Below are positions 20,576 through 29,235 of a stretch of DNA of 64,000 nucleotides, in pieces (the first letter of the stretch is position 1; every line of letters begins with the position of its first letter). The notes under the pieces were generated by a model. It saw only the letters and a list, made by a program, of their open reading frames with translations, made no database searches and was not told the DNA's origin. Made by a program: the position numbers and the translations under genes. Where the stretch lies: positions 3,016,001 through 3,080,000 of the forward strand of contig NZ_CP012946.1 in NCBI RefSeq assembly GCF_001402875.1, in the 5' to 3' direction. This DNA is from Blastochloris viridis. GTDB taxonomy: Bacteria > Pseudomonadota > Alphaproteobacteria > Rhizobiales > Xanthobacteraceae.

Positions 20576-21844
20576 CCGGGACGGTCAGGGCAATCGGGTG
20601 AAAAATCACGCTGCCAGGAGACTTGCGAGGAAGTCGTCGTCCCAGGCGGCGACTTTTCGCTTGAGGCGGAGAGAATCCTTGCCCGGGGCCTTGCGGATGA
20701 GATTGAGGGCCATGTGCTTGAGGGTGGTGAAATTGGCGGGGGCGTGATCGGTGCGGACGCGGCAGTCGTCATCGCGGAACACCATGTCCATGATCCAATG
20801 CAGGCTGTTCTCCACCGCCCAATGGCTGCGGATGACGGGTCCGAGCTGGTCGGCCGGGGACGCCAGCGAGGCGATGTAGAAGCGGGTCTCCTGCTCGCAC
20901 TTGGCGCCGATCTCGCGCATGCTTTCGACCATGACGACACTGGTCAGGCCGGGCCAATCGTGACGGTCTCGGAGCCAAGCCACGTCGTGCATCACCGTGG
21001 TGGTGCGGGTCTCGATGCGGCCGTGATCGCCATCGACGCTGTGATGGCGGCTGATCGCTGTGTCCTTGAAACCATTGGCTTTCTGCTCGGCGGCGAACAG
21101 CTCGACGTCCTCTCGCAAGCTGCCCTGGTTGCCTTTCAGGGCCAGCACATAGTCGGCCTTCTGGGCGAGGATTTGCGCGGCGATGGCGCGCTGGCAGCCC
21201 ATGGCGTCGATGGTGACGATGGCGCCCTCGATCGACAGCAGGGAGAGCAGTTGGGGGATGGCGACGATCTCGTTCGACTTGTCGGCCACCTTGACCTGGC
21301 CGAGCACCAGGCGCTGGCGCGCCGCGAAGGCGGACACCATGTGGACCGCCGCCTTGGCGTCCCTCTTAGCCGAGCGGCGCAGCGTCTTGCCGTCGATGGC
21401 GATCACGTCTGCGGGCGCCCCGGTCACCGCCGCCACCCAGGCGACGAAGCAACGCTGGAACTGCGCAGCATCGAGGGTGGCGAGGATGTCGCCGAGGTGG
21501 TCGTGCGAGGGGGTGCCATGGAGAAACGTGCGGAACCGGCGCAGCAGGTCGAGCTTCGTCTCGCCGAACCTTGCGATGTCGACGAAGGTCTCGGCGCCGG
21601 CCAGCACCGCCAGCAGGCACAGCAGCAGCACCTCCTCCAGCGAGTACATCACCTTGCCGCGCTGGCGCGGGTCGGGCATGTCCTTGAAATAGTCCAGGAA
21701 AACAAGAGCTTCCCCAAGCGCGGCAAAGTCCGGTTCCGCTGGCTCCATCGCCCATCCTCCGCATCCGAATCGGAGGAACCGACAGATTCAGCACTTCAGG
21801 CCTTTGTCACCCCTTTCTTCACCCGATCGCCCTGCCGGGACGGT
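20576..21844. mobile_element. Intact ISAs1-family insertion sequence with 10-bp target duplication
   Basis: The element proper is 20586-21834 (1249 bp). Terminal inverted repeats are CAGGGCAATCGGGTGAAAAA (20586-20605) and, on the other strand, CAGGGCGATCGGGTGAAGAA (21834-21815), 18 of 20 matching. CCGGGACGGT is duplicated at 20576-20585 and 21835-21844. It holds one transposase gene. Intact ends, duplication and open gene mean a fairly recent insertion, in the gap between uvrD/small ORF and prmA. No gene appears interrupted. Confidence 0.93.
20606..21748 (-). CDS. ISAs1-family DDE transposase
   Basis: 380 residues, full length. Begins MEPAEPDFAALGEALVFL; FKDMPDPRQRGKVMY and AIDGKTLRRS (first catalytic Asp region), VTIDAMGCQ (second Asp) and HWAVENSLHWIMDMVFRDDD (Glu region) are hallmarks of the ISAs1 (DDE_Tnp) family. 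It cuts and pastes the surrounding element. The stop codon touches the left inverted repeat. The frame is uninterrupted, so it may be active. Confidence 0.95.
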   Translation of the reverse strand: MEPAEPDFAALGEALVFLDYFKDMPDPRQRGKVMYSLEEVLLLCLLAVLAGAETFVDIARFGETKLDLLRRFRTFLHGTPSHDHLGDILATLDAAQFQRCFVAWVAAVTGAPADVIAIDGKTLRRSAKRDAKAAVHMVSAFAARQRLVLGQVKVADKSNEIVAIPQLLSLLSIEGAIVTIDAMGCQRAIAAQILAQKADYVLALKGNQGSLREDVELFAAEQKANGFKDTAISRHHSVDGDHGRIETRTTTVMHDVAWLRDRHDWPGLTSVVMVESMREIGAKCEQETRFYIASLASPADQLGPVIRSHWAVENSLHWIMDMVFRDDDCRVRTDHAPANFTTLKHMALNLIRKAPGKDSLRLKRKVAAWDDDFLASLLAA

Positions 21845-21977
21845 GGTTTGGCCTTGCTGGCAACGGCGAGGGGGTTTAGTCGGTGCCGATCCGGTCGCGG
21901 GATCGGAACGCGCCGGCTCCGGTCCGGCCGCGGTTTCGTCGCAACCCCGCGCCCCCTTTTTCGGACGCTCCAAGCTC

Positions 21978-22916
21978 ATGCGCGAAGGCCTTCAGCCCGT
22001 CAGCCCCTCCACCATCGCCCGCCTGCTGGCCCGGGAGGGCGACGCCCGCCGCGTCGCCGACCTGATCGGCGAGAGCTTCGACGAGGCCGAAACTGCGGTC
22101 GCAGCGTTCGAACTGCCGGACGAAAGCGGCTGGACCGTCGAGATCTACTTCGCCAACCCGCCGATCGAGGCCGCCGTGCGCGACCTGGTGGCGCACGCCG
22201 CCGGCAACGAGGCCGCCGCGGCGCTGCAATTCGAGGCGCTGTCGCCGAAGGACTGGGTGGCGGCCTCGCTGGACGGGCTGAAGCCGGTGCGGGTCGGCCG
22301 CATCGTCGTCCACGGCGCCCACGATCGCGCCCGCGTTCCCGCCAACGCGCTCGGCATCGAGATCGAGGCGGCGTTGGCGTTCGGCACCGGCCACCATGGC
22401 ACCACCCGCGGCTGCCTGACCGGGTTCGACGGGTGGTGGAAGGCGCGACCGGCCCGGCGCGCGAGCGTGGCCCGGCGCCGCGCCGCACTGGCGCTCGACG
22501 TCGGCACCGGCACAGGCGTGCTGGCGCTGGCGGCGGCGCGCACCGCACAGCAGCGCGTCATCGCCACCGACATCGACCACGACGCCGTGACCACCGCCCG
22601 CGCCAATGTGCGCTTCAACAAGGCGGGCGCGCTGGTGAAGGTGGTGCACGCCGGCGGGCTCGACCGCGCCGAGGTGATGGCCGGCGGCCCCTATCAACTG
22701 GTGTTCGCCAACATCCTGATGCGCCCCTTGATCGGCCTCGCGCCGGCAATCCGCCGCCAGCTCGCCCCCGGTGCCCGCGTCATCCTGTCCGGGCTTCTGC
22801 CGGCCCACGCCCGCGCGGTGGTGGCGGCCTATCGCGGCCAGGGCCTGCGCCTGCTGCGCCGCCGCACGCTGGAGGGCTGGGTGACGCTCGACATGGAACT
22901 GCCGGGAGGCCGGTAA
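21978..22916 (+). CDS. prmA: Ribosomal protein L11 methyltransferase
   Basis: 312 residues. The PrmA N-terminal domain is followed by the SAM-dependent methyltransferase domain: AFGTGHHGTTRGCL (family-specific FGTGxHxTT), DVGTGTGVLALAAA (SAM motif I), ATDIDHDAVTTARANV and the catalytic-loop NILMRPL. It trimethylates ribosomal protein L11. ATG 21978 begins MREGLQPVSPSTI; there is no strong RBS. An Arg/Ala-rich stretch just before motif I (about residues 155-172) looks like a lineage insertion. The insertion sequence ends 134 bp upstream and may have altered its promoter. Confidence 0.9.
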   Translation: MREGLQPVSPSTIARLLAREGDARRVADLIGESFDEAETAVAAFELPDESGWTVEIYFANPPIEAAVRDLVAHAAGNEAAAALQFEALSPKDWVAASLDGLKPVRVGRIVVHGAHDRARVPANALGIEIEAALAFGTGHHGTTRGCLTGFDGWWKARPARRASVARRRAALALDVGTGTGVLALAAARTAQQRVIATDIDHDAVTTARANVRFNKAGALVKVVHAGGLDRAEVMAGGPYQLVFANILMRPLIGLAPAIRRQLAPGARVILSGLLPAHARAVVAAYRGQGLRLLRRRTLEGWVTLDMELPGGR

Positions 22917-22922
22917 GCCGGC

Positions 22923-23432
22923 TCACGCCGCCGGCGACATGGCAATGGCGCGGCCGGCACCCTCCGGCGGCTTCAACCGGCCGTGGGCGCGCTTCATCTG
23001 CGACACCCGGGTCAAAATATCCTCGGGGAACGGCGCCGCCTTCTTGCGCTCGAGATCGAAATGCAGCGCAATCTGCTCCGACGTTGCCGAAATCCAGCCG
23101 TCGGCGGCGTGGTAGAGCTCCTGGAACAGGTGCAGCCGCTTTAAATCGTAGCCGAGAAGTTGCACCGTGACGCGCACCGGATCATGCACCTTCAGCTCGC
23201 GCAAATAGCGGACGTGAACCTCCGCGCTCACGTAGGACGCGCCGCGATGACGAGCGTAATACGGGCCGAGACCGAGCAGCAACGCAACCTCGTCGACCGC
23301 ACGGTCGAACAACACATTGTAGTAGGCCATGTTGAGGTGACCGTTGTAATCGATCCACTGAGGCTCCACAGTCATCACCGAGGAGACAAAGGGGGCGAAG
23401 AAAACGGGTTCGAAATCGAGACGGTCGAGCAT
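22923..23432 (-). CDS. Hotdog-fold acyl-CoA thioesterase
   Basis: 169 residues. VEPQWIDYNGHLNMAYYNVLFDRAVDE is the 4-hydroxybenzoyl-CoA-thioesterase-type active-site segment (D-x-N-GH-x-N), followed by SAEVHVRYLRELKVHDPVRVTVQL. The variant with N-GHLN-M-A-Y is typical of the thioesterases related to carnitine/betainyl-CoA metabolism, but nothing in the neighbourhood confirms a substrate. Cytoplasmic, tetramer expected. Its stop is 6 bp from the end of prmA (convergent). Confidence 0.75.
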   Translation of the reverse strand: MLDRLDFEPVFFAPFVSSVMTVEPQWIDYNGHLNMAYYNVLFDRAVDEVALLLGLGPYYARHRGASYVSAEVHVRYLRELKVHDPVRVTVQLLGYDLKRLHLFQELYHAADGWISATSEQIALHFDLERKKAAPFPEDILTRVSQMKRAHGRLKPPEGAGRAIAMSPAA

Positions 23433-23822
23433 CGGACGATCCTGAAGGCCGGCGTCTGAGGTTATAGTGTGCCATTATTTCCATTGAACGAAAGTGGCCA
23501 TGCTCAGAATTCATCAAATTGTGCGCATTCGGGCCGATGTCAGCGGCGGGGTCGCCGATGATGCCAAGCCGGCTATCGATTTCCGAGCATTTTGGCCGGC
23601 ACCAGCCGGCAACGGCCTGCGGTGACTGAAGGTCGCCAGCGGCCACGCGGCGCCCGCCGGTGACATTTCTTCCACCGGCTGAGCCGGTGGCCGGGACGGG
23701 CCGCCACGCGGCGCGTCCCCTGCCGCGATCCTGCGCAAGGATGCGCGGCGAAGCCAACAGCGAACCGCCGGCCCTCGGCGCCGGCGCCGACGTGACCGAC
23801 CTCTGCAACGGGATGCAATCTT
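23433..23822. other. Divergent intergenic region with a hairpin
   Basis: 390 bp between the thioesterase and the FAD oxidase. 23460-23530 is relatively AT-rich and is the likely promoter region of the thioesterase. CCACCGGC at 23672-23679 pairs with GCCGGTGG at 23683-23690 around TGA, a strong short hairpin 130 bp before the oxidase gene. No real gene seen; the open frames here have no recognisable content. Confidence 0.5.
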
Positions 23823-25226
23823 ATGTCCGACACCCACAGCCGGCCCTCGCCCGAGGCGGTGGCGAGCGTCGTCGCCGCGCTGGCGCAACGGTTTGAATCG
23901 CGCTGCGTCACCTCGCAGGCGGTGCGCGACCAGCACGCCCATACCCTGACGTGGCTCAAGCCCGAGCCGCCGGACGCGGTGGTGTTTCCCCGCACCACCG
24001 CCGAGGTGCAGGAGATCGTGCGGCTGTGCGCCGCCCACCGCGTGCCGATGATCCCGTTCGGCACCGGCTCGTCGCTCGAGGGCCAGGTCAACGCGCCGTT
24101 CGGCGGCATCTCGATCGACACCCGCGAGATGAACCGCATTCTCACCGTGCACGCCGCAGACCTCGACGTGGTGCTGGAGCCCGGCGTCACCCGCACCACG
24201 CTCAACAGCCATTTGCGCGATGCCGGCCTGTTCTTCCCGATCGACCCCGGCTTCGACGCCTCGTTCGGCGGCATGGCGGCAACCCGCGCCTCCGGCACCA
24301 ACGCGGTGCGCTACGGCACCATGAAGGACAACGTGCTGGCGCTGCAGGCGGTGCTGGCCAATGGCGAGGTGGTGACGACCGCCCGCCGCGCCAAGAAATC
24401 GTCGGCCGGCTACGACCTCACCCGGCTTCTGGTCGGCTCGGAGGGCACGCTCGGCGTCATCACCGAACTCACCATCAAGCTCGCCGGCATCCCGGACGCG
24501 ATCTCGGCCGGCATCTGCCCGTTTCCCTCGGTCGAGGCGGCGTGCGAGGCCACCATCGCCACCATCCAGCACGGCATTCCGGTGGCGCGGATCGAGCTGC
24601 TCGACGAGGTCGCGGTGGCGGCCTCCAACCGCTACTCCAAGCTCGAACTGCCGGTGACGCCGATGCTGTTCCTGGAGTTTCACGGCACCGGCGCAGGGGT
24701 CGCCGAGCAGGCGCGGCTGTTTGGCGAGATCGCCGCCGATCTCGGCGGCGGCCCGTTCGACTGGGCGACCGAGCCCGAGCGCCGCTCGAAACTGTGGCAG
24801 GCGCGGCACGACGCGTTCTGGGCCGCGCTGGCGCTGCGCCCTGGCTGCGCCGGCCTGTCGGGCGATGTCTGCGTGCCGATCTCGCGCCTGGCCGACTGCG
24901 TCGCCGAGACCAAGCGCGACGTTGAGGCGTTCGGCCTCACGGTGTCGATGGTCGGCCACGTCGGCGACGGCAATTTCCACGCGCTGGTGGTGCTCGACAA
25001 CGCCAATGCGGACGAGGTCGGACGCTGCAAGGCGTTCCTCGGCCGGCTGGTCGAGCGGGCGATCGCGATGGAAGGCACTTGCACCGGCGAGCATGGCGTC
25101 GGCCAGGGCAAGATGGGCTATATCGAGAGCGAACTTGGGCTCGGCGCACTCGACGCCATGCGGTCGGTCAAGCGCGCGCTCGATCCGCTGAACCTGATGA
25201 ACCCGGGCAAGATCTTCCGCCTTTAG
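23823..25226 (+). CDS. FAD-linked oxidase, D-lactate dehydrogenase (cytochrome) type
   Basis: 467 residues. N-terminal PCMH FAD-binding domain (VVFPRTTAEVQEIVRLC, IPFGTGSSLEGQ, GFDASFGGMAATRASGTNAVRYG, LLVGSEGTLGVITELTIKL) and C-terminal FAD-linked oxidase domain (VGHVGDGNFHALVVLD, GTCTGEHGVGQGK, NPGKIF). This matches Dld-type quinone or cytochrome c reductases that oxidise D-lactate or related 2-hydroxy acids at the membrane; glycolate oxidase subunit GlcD is the closest alternative. It stands alone, without glcE/glcF partners, which favours the D-lactate enzyme. Confidence 0.87.
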   Translation: MSDTHSRPSPEAVASVVAALAQRFESRCVTSQAVRDQHAHTLTWLKPEPPDAVVFPRTTAEVQEIVRLCAAHRVPMIPFGTGSSLEGQVNAPFGGISIDTREMNRILTVHAADLDVVLEPGVTRTTLNSHLRDAGLFFPIDPGFDASFGGMAATRASGTNAVRYGTMKDNVLALQAVLANGEVVTTARRAKKSSAGYDLTRLLVGSEGTLGVITELTIKLAGIPDAISAGICPFPSVEAACEATIATIQHGIPVARIELLDEVAVAASNRYSKLELPVTPMLFLEFHGTGAGVAEQARLFGEIAADLGGGPFDWATEPERRSKLWQARHDAFWAALALRPGCAGLSGDVCVPISRLADCVAETKRDVEAFGLTVSMVGHVGDGNFHALVVLDNANADEVGRCKAFLGRLVERAIAMEGTCTGEHGVGQGKMGYIESELGLGALDAMRSVKRALDPLNLMNPGKIFRL

Positions 25227-25486
25227 CGCAAAATGGCAAAAGCAGGGGCAATGCCCGCAAGACACGCGATGCCGCCGCCGGCAGCGACCTTTGGTTGAGG
25301 CCGCGGCGTCGCCGCTCGCTGCCGCACCGCGTTTCCCACATGGAAATCGGCCGGCGTCATACCGCCGGCCCGACGGCGGCCACCCTTGATATGATACCGT
25401 TTTCGCCGTCCTGAGTCCCATTCGCCGCGTCGCCATATCTTCGCCGCGGCCAGCGTTGATTCCTGTTAGGTCGGTCGGGGAGGTCC

Positions 25487-28400
25487 ATGCAGACGACGCT
25501 GCTCGGTCTGGCTGTTGCGCTGATCGTTGCCATCATCAGCGCACTGGCCGCGCCGCTTTTCGTGGACTGGTCGGCGCATCGATACCTGTTCGAGGCGCGG
25601 CTCAGCGCCGTGCTCGGCGCGCCGGCCACCATCGCCGGCGGCATCGACGCGGCCATTCTGCCGACGCCGCAGTTCACCTTCCGTAACGTGACCGCAGTTC
25701 GAGGTGGCGTGCTGGTCACCGTGGCCGAAGCCCGCGGCAGCCTCGCCCTCGGCGCGCTGCTGCGCGGCGAGATCGAGGCCGACGAGGTGGTGCTGGTCGA
25801 GCCCAAGGTCGAGGTCGAACTCGACGCCAACGGCGCGCTCGCGCCCGCCAGCGCCGTTGCCGGGGACCTCGCGGTCGAGCAGTTGCAGGTCCAGGACGCC
25901 ACCCTGACCATCCACCAGCGCCGCGCCGGCCGCACCCTCACCATCACCGGCATCGACGCCACCGGCCAGTTGCGCAGCCTCGCCGGCCCGTTCCGCCTTG
26001 AGGGGCGGACCGATGCCAACGGCACGCGCACTGCCTTCCGCCTGGCCTCCGGCGGCTGGACCGAGGCCGGGCTGCGGTTGCGACTGACGCTGCAGTCCGG
26101 GCGGCCCTCGATCGACGTCGACGGCGCGCTGCATGTCGAGGACGGCCAGCCCCGCTTCGACGGCCAGATCGTGGTCAGCCGCGCCGGTGATGACCTGCTC
26201 GGCCGGATGCTGGCCTCGGGCAAGGTGGCGGCGACGCTGGACGCGGTCCGGTTCGACACCATCACCCTCAGCACCGGCCCGGAGGAGCGGGCGCTGGAGC
26301 TGGAAGGCTCGGCCCGGCTCGACCTCGGCCGAAAGCCGCGGCTCGACGCCGTGCTGGGCGCCCGCCAGCTCGACCTCGACCGCGCGTTCGGCTCAGAAGC
26401 CGGCGTCACGGCGCCGCCGCTGACGGTGCTGGCCGGGCTTCTGGCCAATGCCGACCTCACCGAGGCCGCCGGCCTGCCGATCCGGCTCGGCCTGTCGGCG
26501 GACGCCGTCACCCTCGGCGGCGAGGCGGTGCGCGACGTGCGGCTCGACCTCGCCGGCGGCCGCGCCGCCTGGACGGTGGAGCATTTCGAGGCCCATCTGC
26601 CGGGACGGGCCAACCTGCGCGTCGCCGGCGACGGCGGCGCCCAGGCCGGGTTCCAGGGGCTGGTGGCGCTGGAGGCGGACGACCCCGGCCAGTTGATGCG
26701 CTGGCTCGACCGCAGCGGCGCCGCGCCCGGCGCCCGCAGTGAACCGCTGACGTTGCAGGCCAAGGTCGACCTTCATCCCGGCCGGTTCGAACTCGATGAC
26801 GTCAAGCTGGCGGGCGCCGGCATGGAGATGGCGGGCCGGCTGAGCTGGACCCAGCTCGGCGGGCGCAGCCAACTGGCCGCCGACCTCACCGGCGCAAGGC
26901 TCGACCTCGACGCGCTGCAATCGCTGGCCCGCACCGCCGGCCTAACCGCCGCCACCGCGCTCGACGGCGACGTCCGGCTGAACCTTGCCTTCGAGGCCCT
27001 GCAGCACGCCGGCGTCTCCGCCCGCCGGGTCGAGGCCAGGTTGGGCTGGGATGCCGCCGCGGTGCGGATCGACCACCTCAAGGTCGCCGACTATGGCGGG
27101 CTGTCGGCCGAGGCCGAGGGCCAGATGAACCGCCGCGACGGCGGGCTGGAGGGCGCGGCCAAGCTGAGCCTCGCGCTCGACGGCACCGCCGGCCTCGACG
27201 CGCTGGCCGGCGGCGGGGCGTATCCGGCGGCGCTGCTGCACCGGCTTGCCGGCATCGCCGCCCCGGCGAAGCTCACCGCCGAGATCGCCACCGTCGATGG
27301 CCGTGCGCTCAAGGCCGATGCCCGCGGCAAGACCGCCGCCGGCCCGCTCGACCTCTCGGTGCTGGTGCCGCTCGACCAGCCCGCCGCTACCACCATCCGC
27401 GCCGAACTGACCACCAGCGCCGCCAAGCTGCTGCCGCTGATCGGGCTCGACGGCCACGCCGGCGACGGCCAGCTCAGCCTGGCCTGGAGCGGGCCGGCCG
27501 GTGCGCTCGAGGCGCGCTTCGCCGTTCCGACGCTTGAGGCAGAGGCGCGCGGCCGGCTCGGCCTCGATAGCGGCCGGCTCGACCCCGACCTTGCCGTCTC
27601 GGTCGCGAAGGCCGACCTCGCCGAGCTGGCGCCGGCGCTGGGCCGCACTCCGCTGCCGGTTTCGGCGGTGTTCCGGCTGGTGCGCCAGGACGAGACGCTG
27701 CGGGCGGAGGCGATCGAGGGGTCGGTCGCCGGCATCGCGGTGAGTGGCGCCTTGGCGGTGGACGCACCGGGGCCGGCGTCCAAGCTTAGCGGCGAACTCA
27801 ACGTCGCCCGGCTCGACCTGCCGACGCTGGCGGCGGCGCTGGTCGGCCGCAGCACGCCGGCCGGCGGCACCCCGGCGAAGACGTGGTCGGCCGAGCCGTT
27901 CGGCAAGTCGGCGCTGCCAGCGCTTGAACTCGACCTCCGGCTGGCAACGCCGCACCTCGTGCTGTCCGACGCGGTGAGTGTCGCCGACGCCAGGCTGGCG
28001 CTCGCCCACGCCACGCCGCGCAGCGAGCTGGTGCTGACCGCCGGCATGCTCGCCGGCGGCACGGCACAAGGCCGGCTGGTGCTGACCAAGGCCCCGGGCG
28101 GCGTCGGCGCCGACCTCCACCTCGCGCTCGCCGATGCCGGCCTCGACCTGCTGCTGCCGGGCGCCGTGGCAAAGCCGACCGGCCGGCTGTGGCTTGAACT
28201 CGGCGCCTCCGGCACCGGCCGCGCGCCGGCCGAACTGGTTCGGACATTGGCCGGGCGCGGCACCGCACGGGTCGAGGCGCTGGCGTGGCCCGGCCTGGCG
28301 CCGGCGGCGCTCGGCGCTGCGGCCGACCTCGCTGCCCGCCCGCGGCTGCCGGGCGAGAGCGAGGTGCGCGGCACCGTCGCCACGGCGTTGGCTGGCGGCG

Positions 28401-29137
28401 CGCTCAACCTCGCCAAGGCCGAGACCACGCTCGCCGTGCTCGGCGGCCAGCTCCGCGCCGGCCCGAGCCGTGTGGACGGCACGGACGTCGCCGTGCGCGG
28501 CGTCGTCGCCATCGACCTCGCCGCGATGACGCTGCGCGGCGACATCGCGCTGGCGCCGCGCAGCGAGCTGCTGCCGGGATCGCCGGAGATCGGCGTGCAT
28601 TGGACCGGGCCGGTGGCGGCGCCCGACCGCAGCCTCGACGTCGCCGCGGTGGTGACCGCCCTGACGCAGGCGGCGGCCGACCGCGCCGCCAAGGTCCGCG
28701 AGGAAAAAGCCCGCGAGGAAAAGGCCCGCGAAGAGCAGGCCATCGTCGGTGCCATCCCGCCCGAGCCGCCGGTGCGGACCCCGGCACTGGTGCCGCTGCC
28801 ACCGCCCCGGCCGCAGGCGGCACCAGCGGCGGTGCCCGCCGCGGCCCCGGCCGACGCCACCGCCGAGACCAAAGCCGAAGCCAAACCCGAGGTGAAGCCC
28901 GAGCCGGCGGCGCCCCAGACCGCAGACGACACGACCGGCGAGATGCCCGCGACGGCCGTGCCGGTTCCGCCGGTCAGGCCGCAGGAGATGCCGGCGGCCA
29001 AACGCCCGGCCAAGCGCAGCTCGGCGCGATCGCAGCCGCCGACGCCGGACGAGGCGGCGACGCAGCCCGAGCCGTTCCTGATCGACCGGCTCAAGCGAAC
29101 CCTGCACGAGGAACAGGGCAGACCAGCGGTGGAATAA
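25487..29137 (+). CDS. Very large AsmA-like envelope protein
   Basis: 1216 residues. One N-terminal membrane anchor (LLGLAVALIVAIISALAAPLF) followed by FVDWSAHRYLFEARLSAVLG, typical of the alphaproteobacterial AsmA group. Then about 1000 residues of repeating beta-strand-like segments rich in alternating Leu/Asp/Arg (for example FRNVTAVRGGVLVTVAEARGSL), consistent with the AsmA/TamB-like lipid-transfer groove in the periplasm. Near residue 1065 a charged (R/K)EEKA repeat starts, then a Pro/Ala/Lys-rich disordered tail. AsmA-like proteins carry phospholipids between membranes. It lies 98 bp before manC on the same strand. Confidence 0.82.
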   Translation: MQTTLLGLAVALIVAIISALAAPLFVDWSAHRYLFEARLSAVLGAPATIAGGIDAAILPTPQFTFRNVTAVRGGVLVTVAEARGSLALGALLRGEIEADEVVLVEPKVEVELDANGALAPASAVAGDLAVEQLQVQDATLTIHQRRAGRTLTITGIDATGQLRSLAGPFRLEGRTDANGTRTAFRLASGGWTEAGLRLRLTLQSGRPSIDVDGALHVEDGQPRFDGQIVVSRAGDDLLGRMLASGKVAATLDAVRFDTITLSTGPEERALELEGSARLDLGRKPRLDAVLGARQLDLDRAFGSEAGVTAPPLTVLAGLLANADLTEAAGLPIRLGLSADAVTLGGEAVRDVRLDLAGGRAAWTVEHFEAHLPGRANLRVAGDGGAQAGFQGLVALEADDPGQLMRWLDRSGAAPGARSEPLTLQAKVDLHPGRFELDDVKLAGAGMEMAGRLSWTQLGGRSQLAADLTGARLDLDALQSLARTAGLTAATALDGDVRLNLAFEALQHAGVSARRVEARLGWDAAAVRIDHLKVADYGGLSAEAEGQMNRRDGGLEGAAKLSLALDGTAGLDALAGGGAYPAALLHRLAGIAAPAKLTAEIATVDGRALKADARGKTAAGPLDLSVLVPLDQPAATTIRAELTTSAAKLLPLIGLDGHAGDGQLSLAWSGPAGALEARFAVPTLEAEARGRLGLDSGRLDPDLAVSVAKADLAELAPALGRTPLPVSAVFRLVRQDETLRAEAIEGSVAGIAVSGALAVDAPGPASKLSGELNVARLDLPTLAAALVGRSTPAGGTPAKTWSAEPFGKSALPALELDLRLATPHLVLSDAVSVADARLALAHATPRSELVLTAGMLAGGTAQGRLVLTKAPGGVGADLHLALADAGLDLLLPGAVAKPTGRLWLELGASGTGRAPAELVRTLAGRGTARVEALAWPGLAPAALGAAADLAARPRLPGESEVRGTVATALAGGALNLAKAETTLAVLGGQLRAGPSRVDGTDVAVRGVVAIDLAAMTLRGDIALAPRSELLPGSPEIGVHWTGPVAAPDRSLDVAAVVTALTQAAADRAAKVREEKAREEKAREEQAIVGAIPPEPPVRTPALVPLPPPRPQAAPAAVPAAAPADATAETKAEAKPEVKPEPAAPQTADDTTGEMPATAVPVPPVRPQEMPAAKRPAKRSSARSQPPTPDEAATQPEPFLIDRLKRTLHEEQGRPAVE

Positions 29138-29235
29138 CAGACCGTCTGAAGCCCGGCCCGGTGCTATTATGTCCCGGCACGGCTACCGAATCTGCTTTGC
29201 TGGCCGCGCGAGGATTTGCACCGGGATCGGCTGAA

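Noticed and set aside
26942..29107. Long minus-strand frames opposite the AsmA-like gene
   Set aside because: Gly/Arg/Ala- or Ser/Ala-rich translations without motifs; the plus strand has a membrane anchor and AsmA character.
28285..29235. N-terminal extension of the mannose-1-phosphate guanylyltransferase frame
   Set aside because: It overlaps the AsmA-like gene and is Arg/Gly-rich noise; the GGSGTRLWP signature begins seven residues after ATG 29236.
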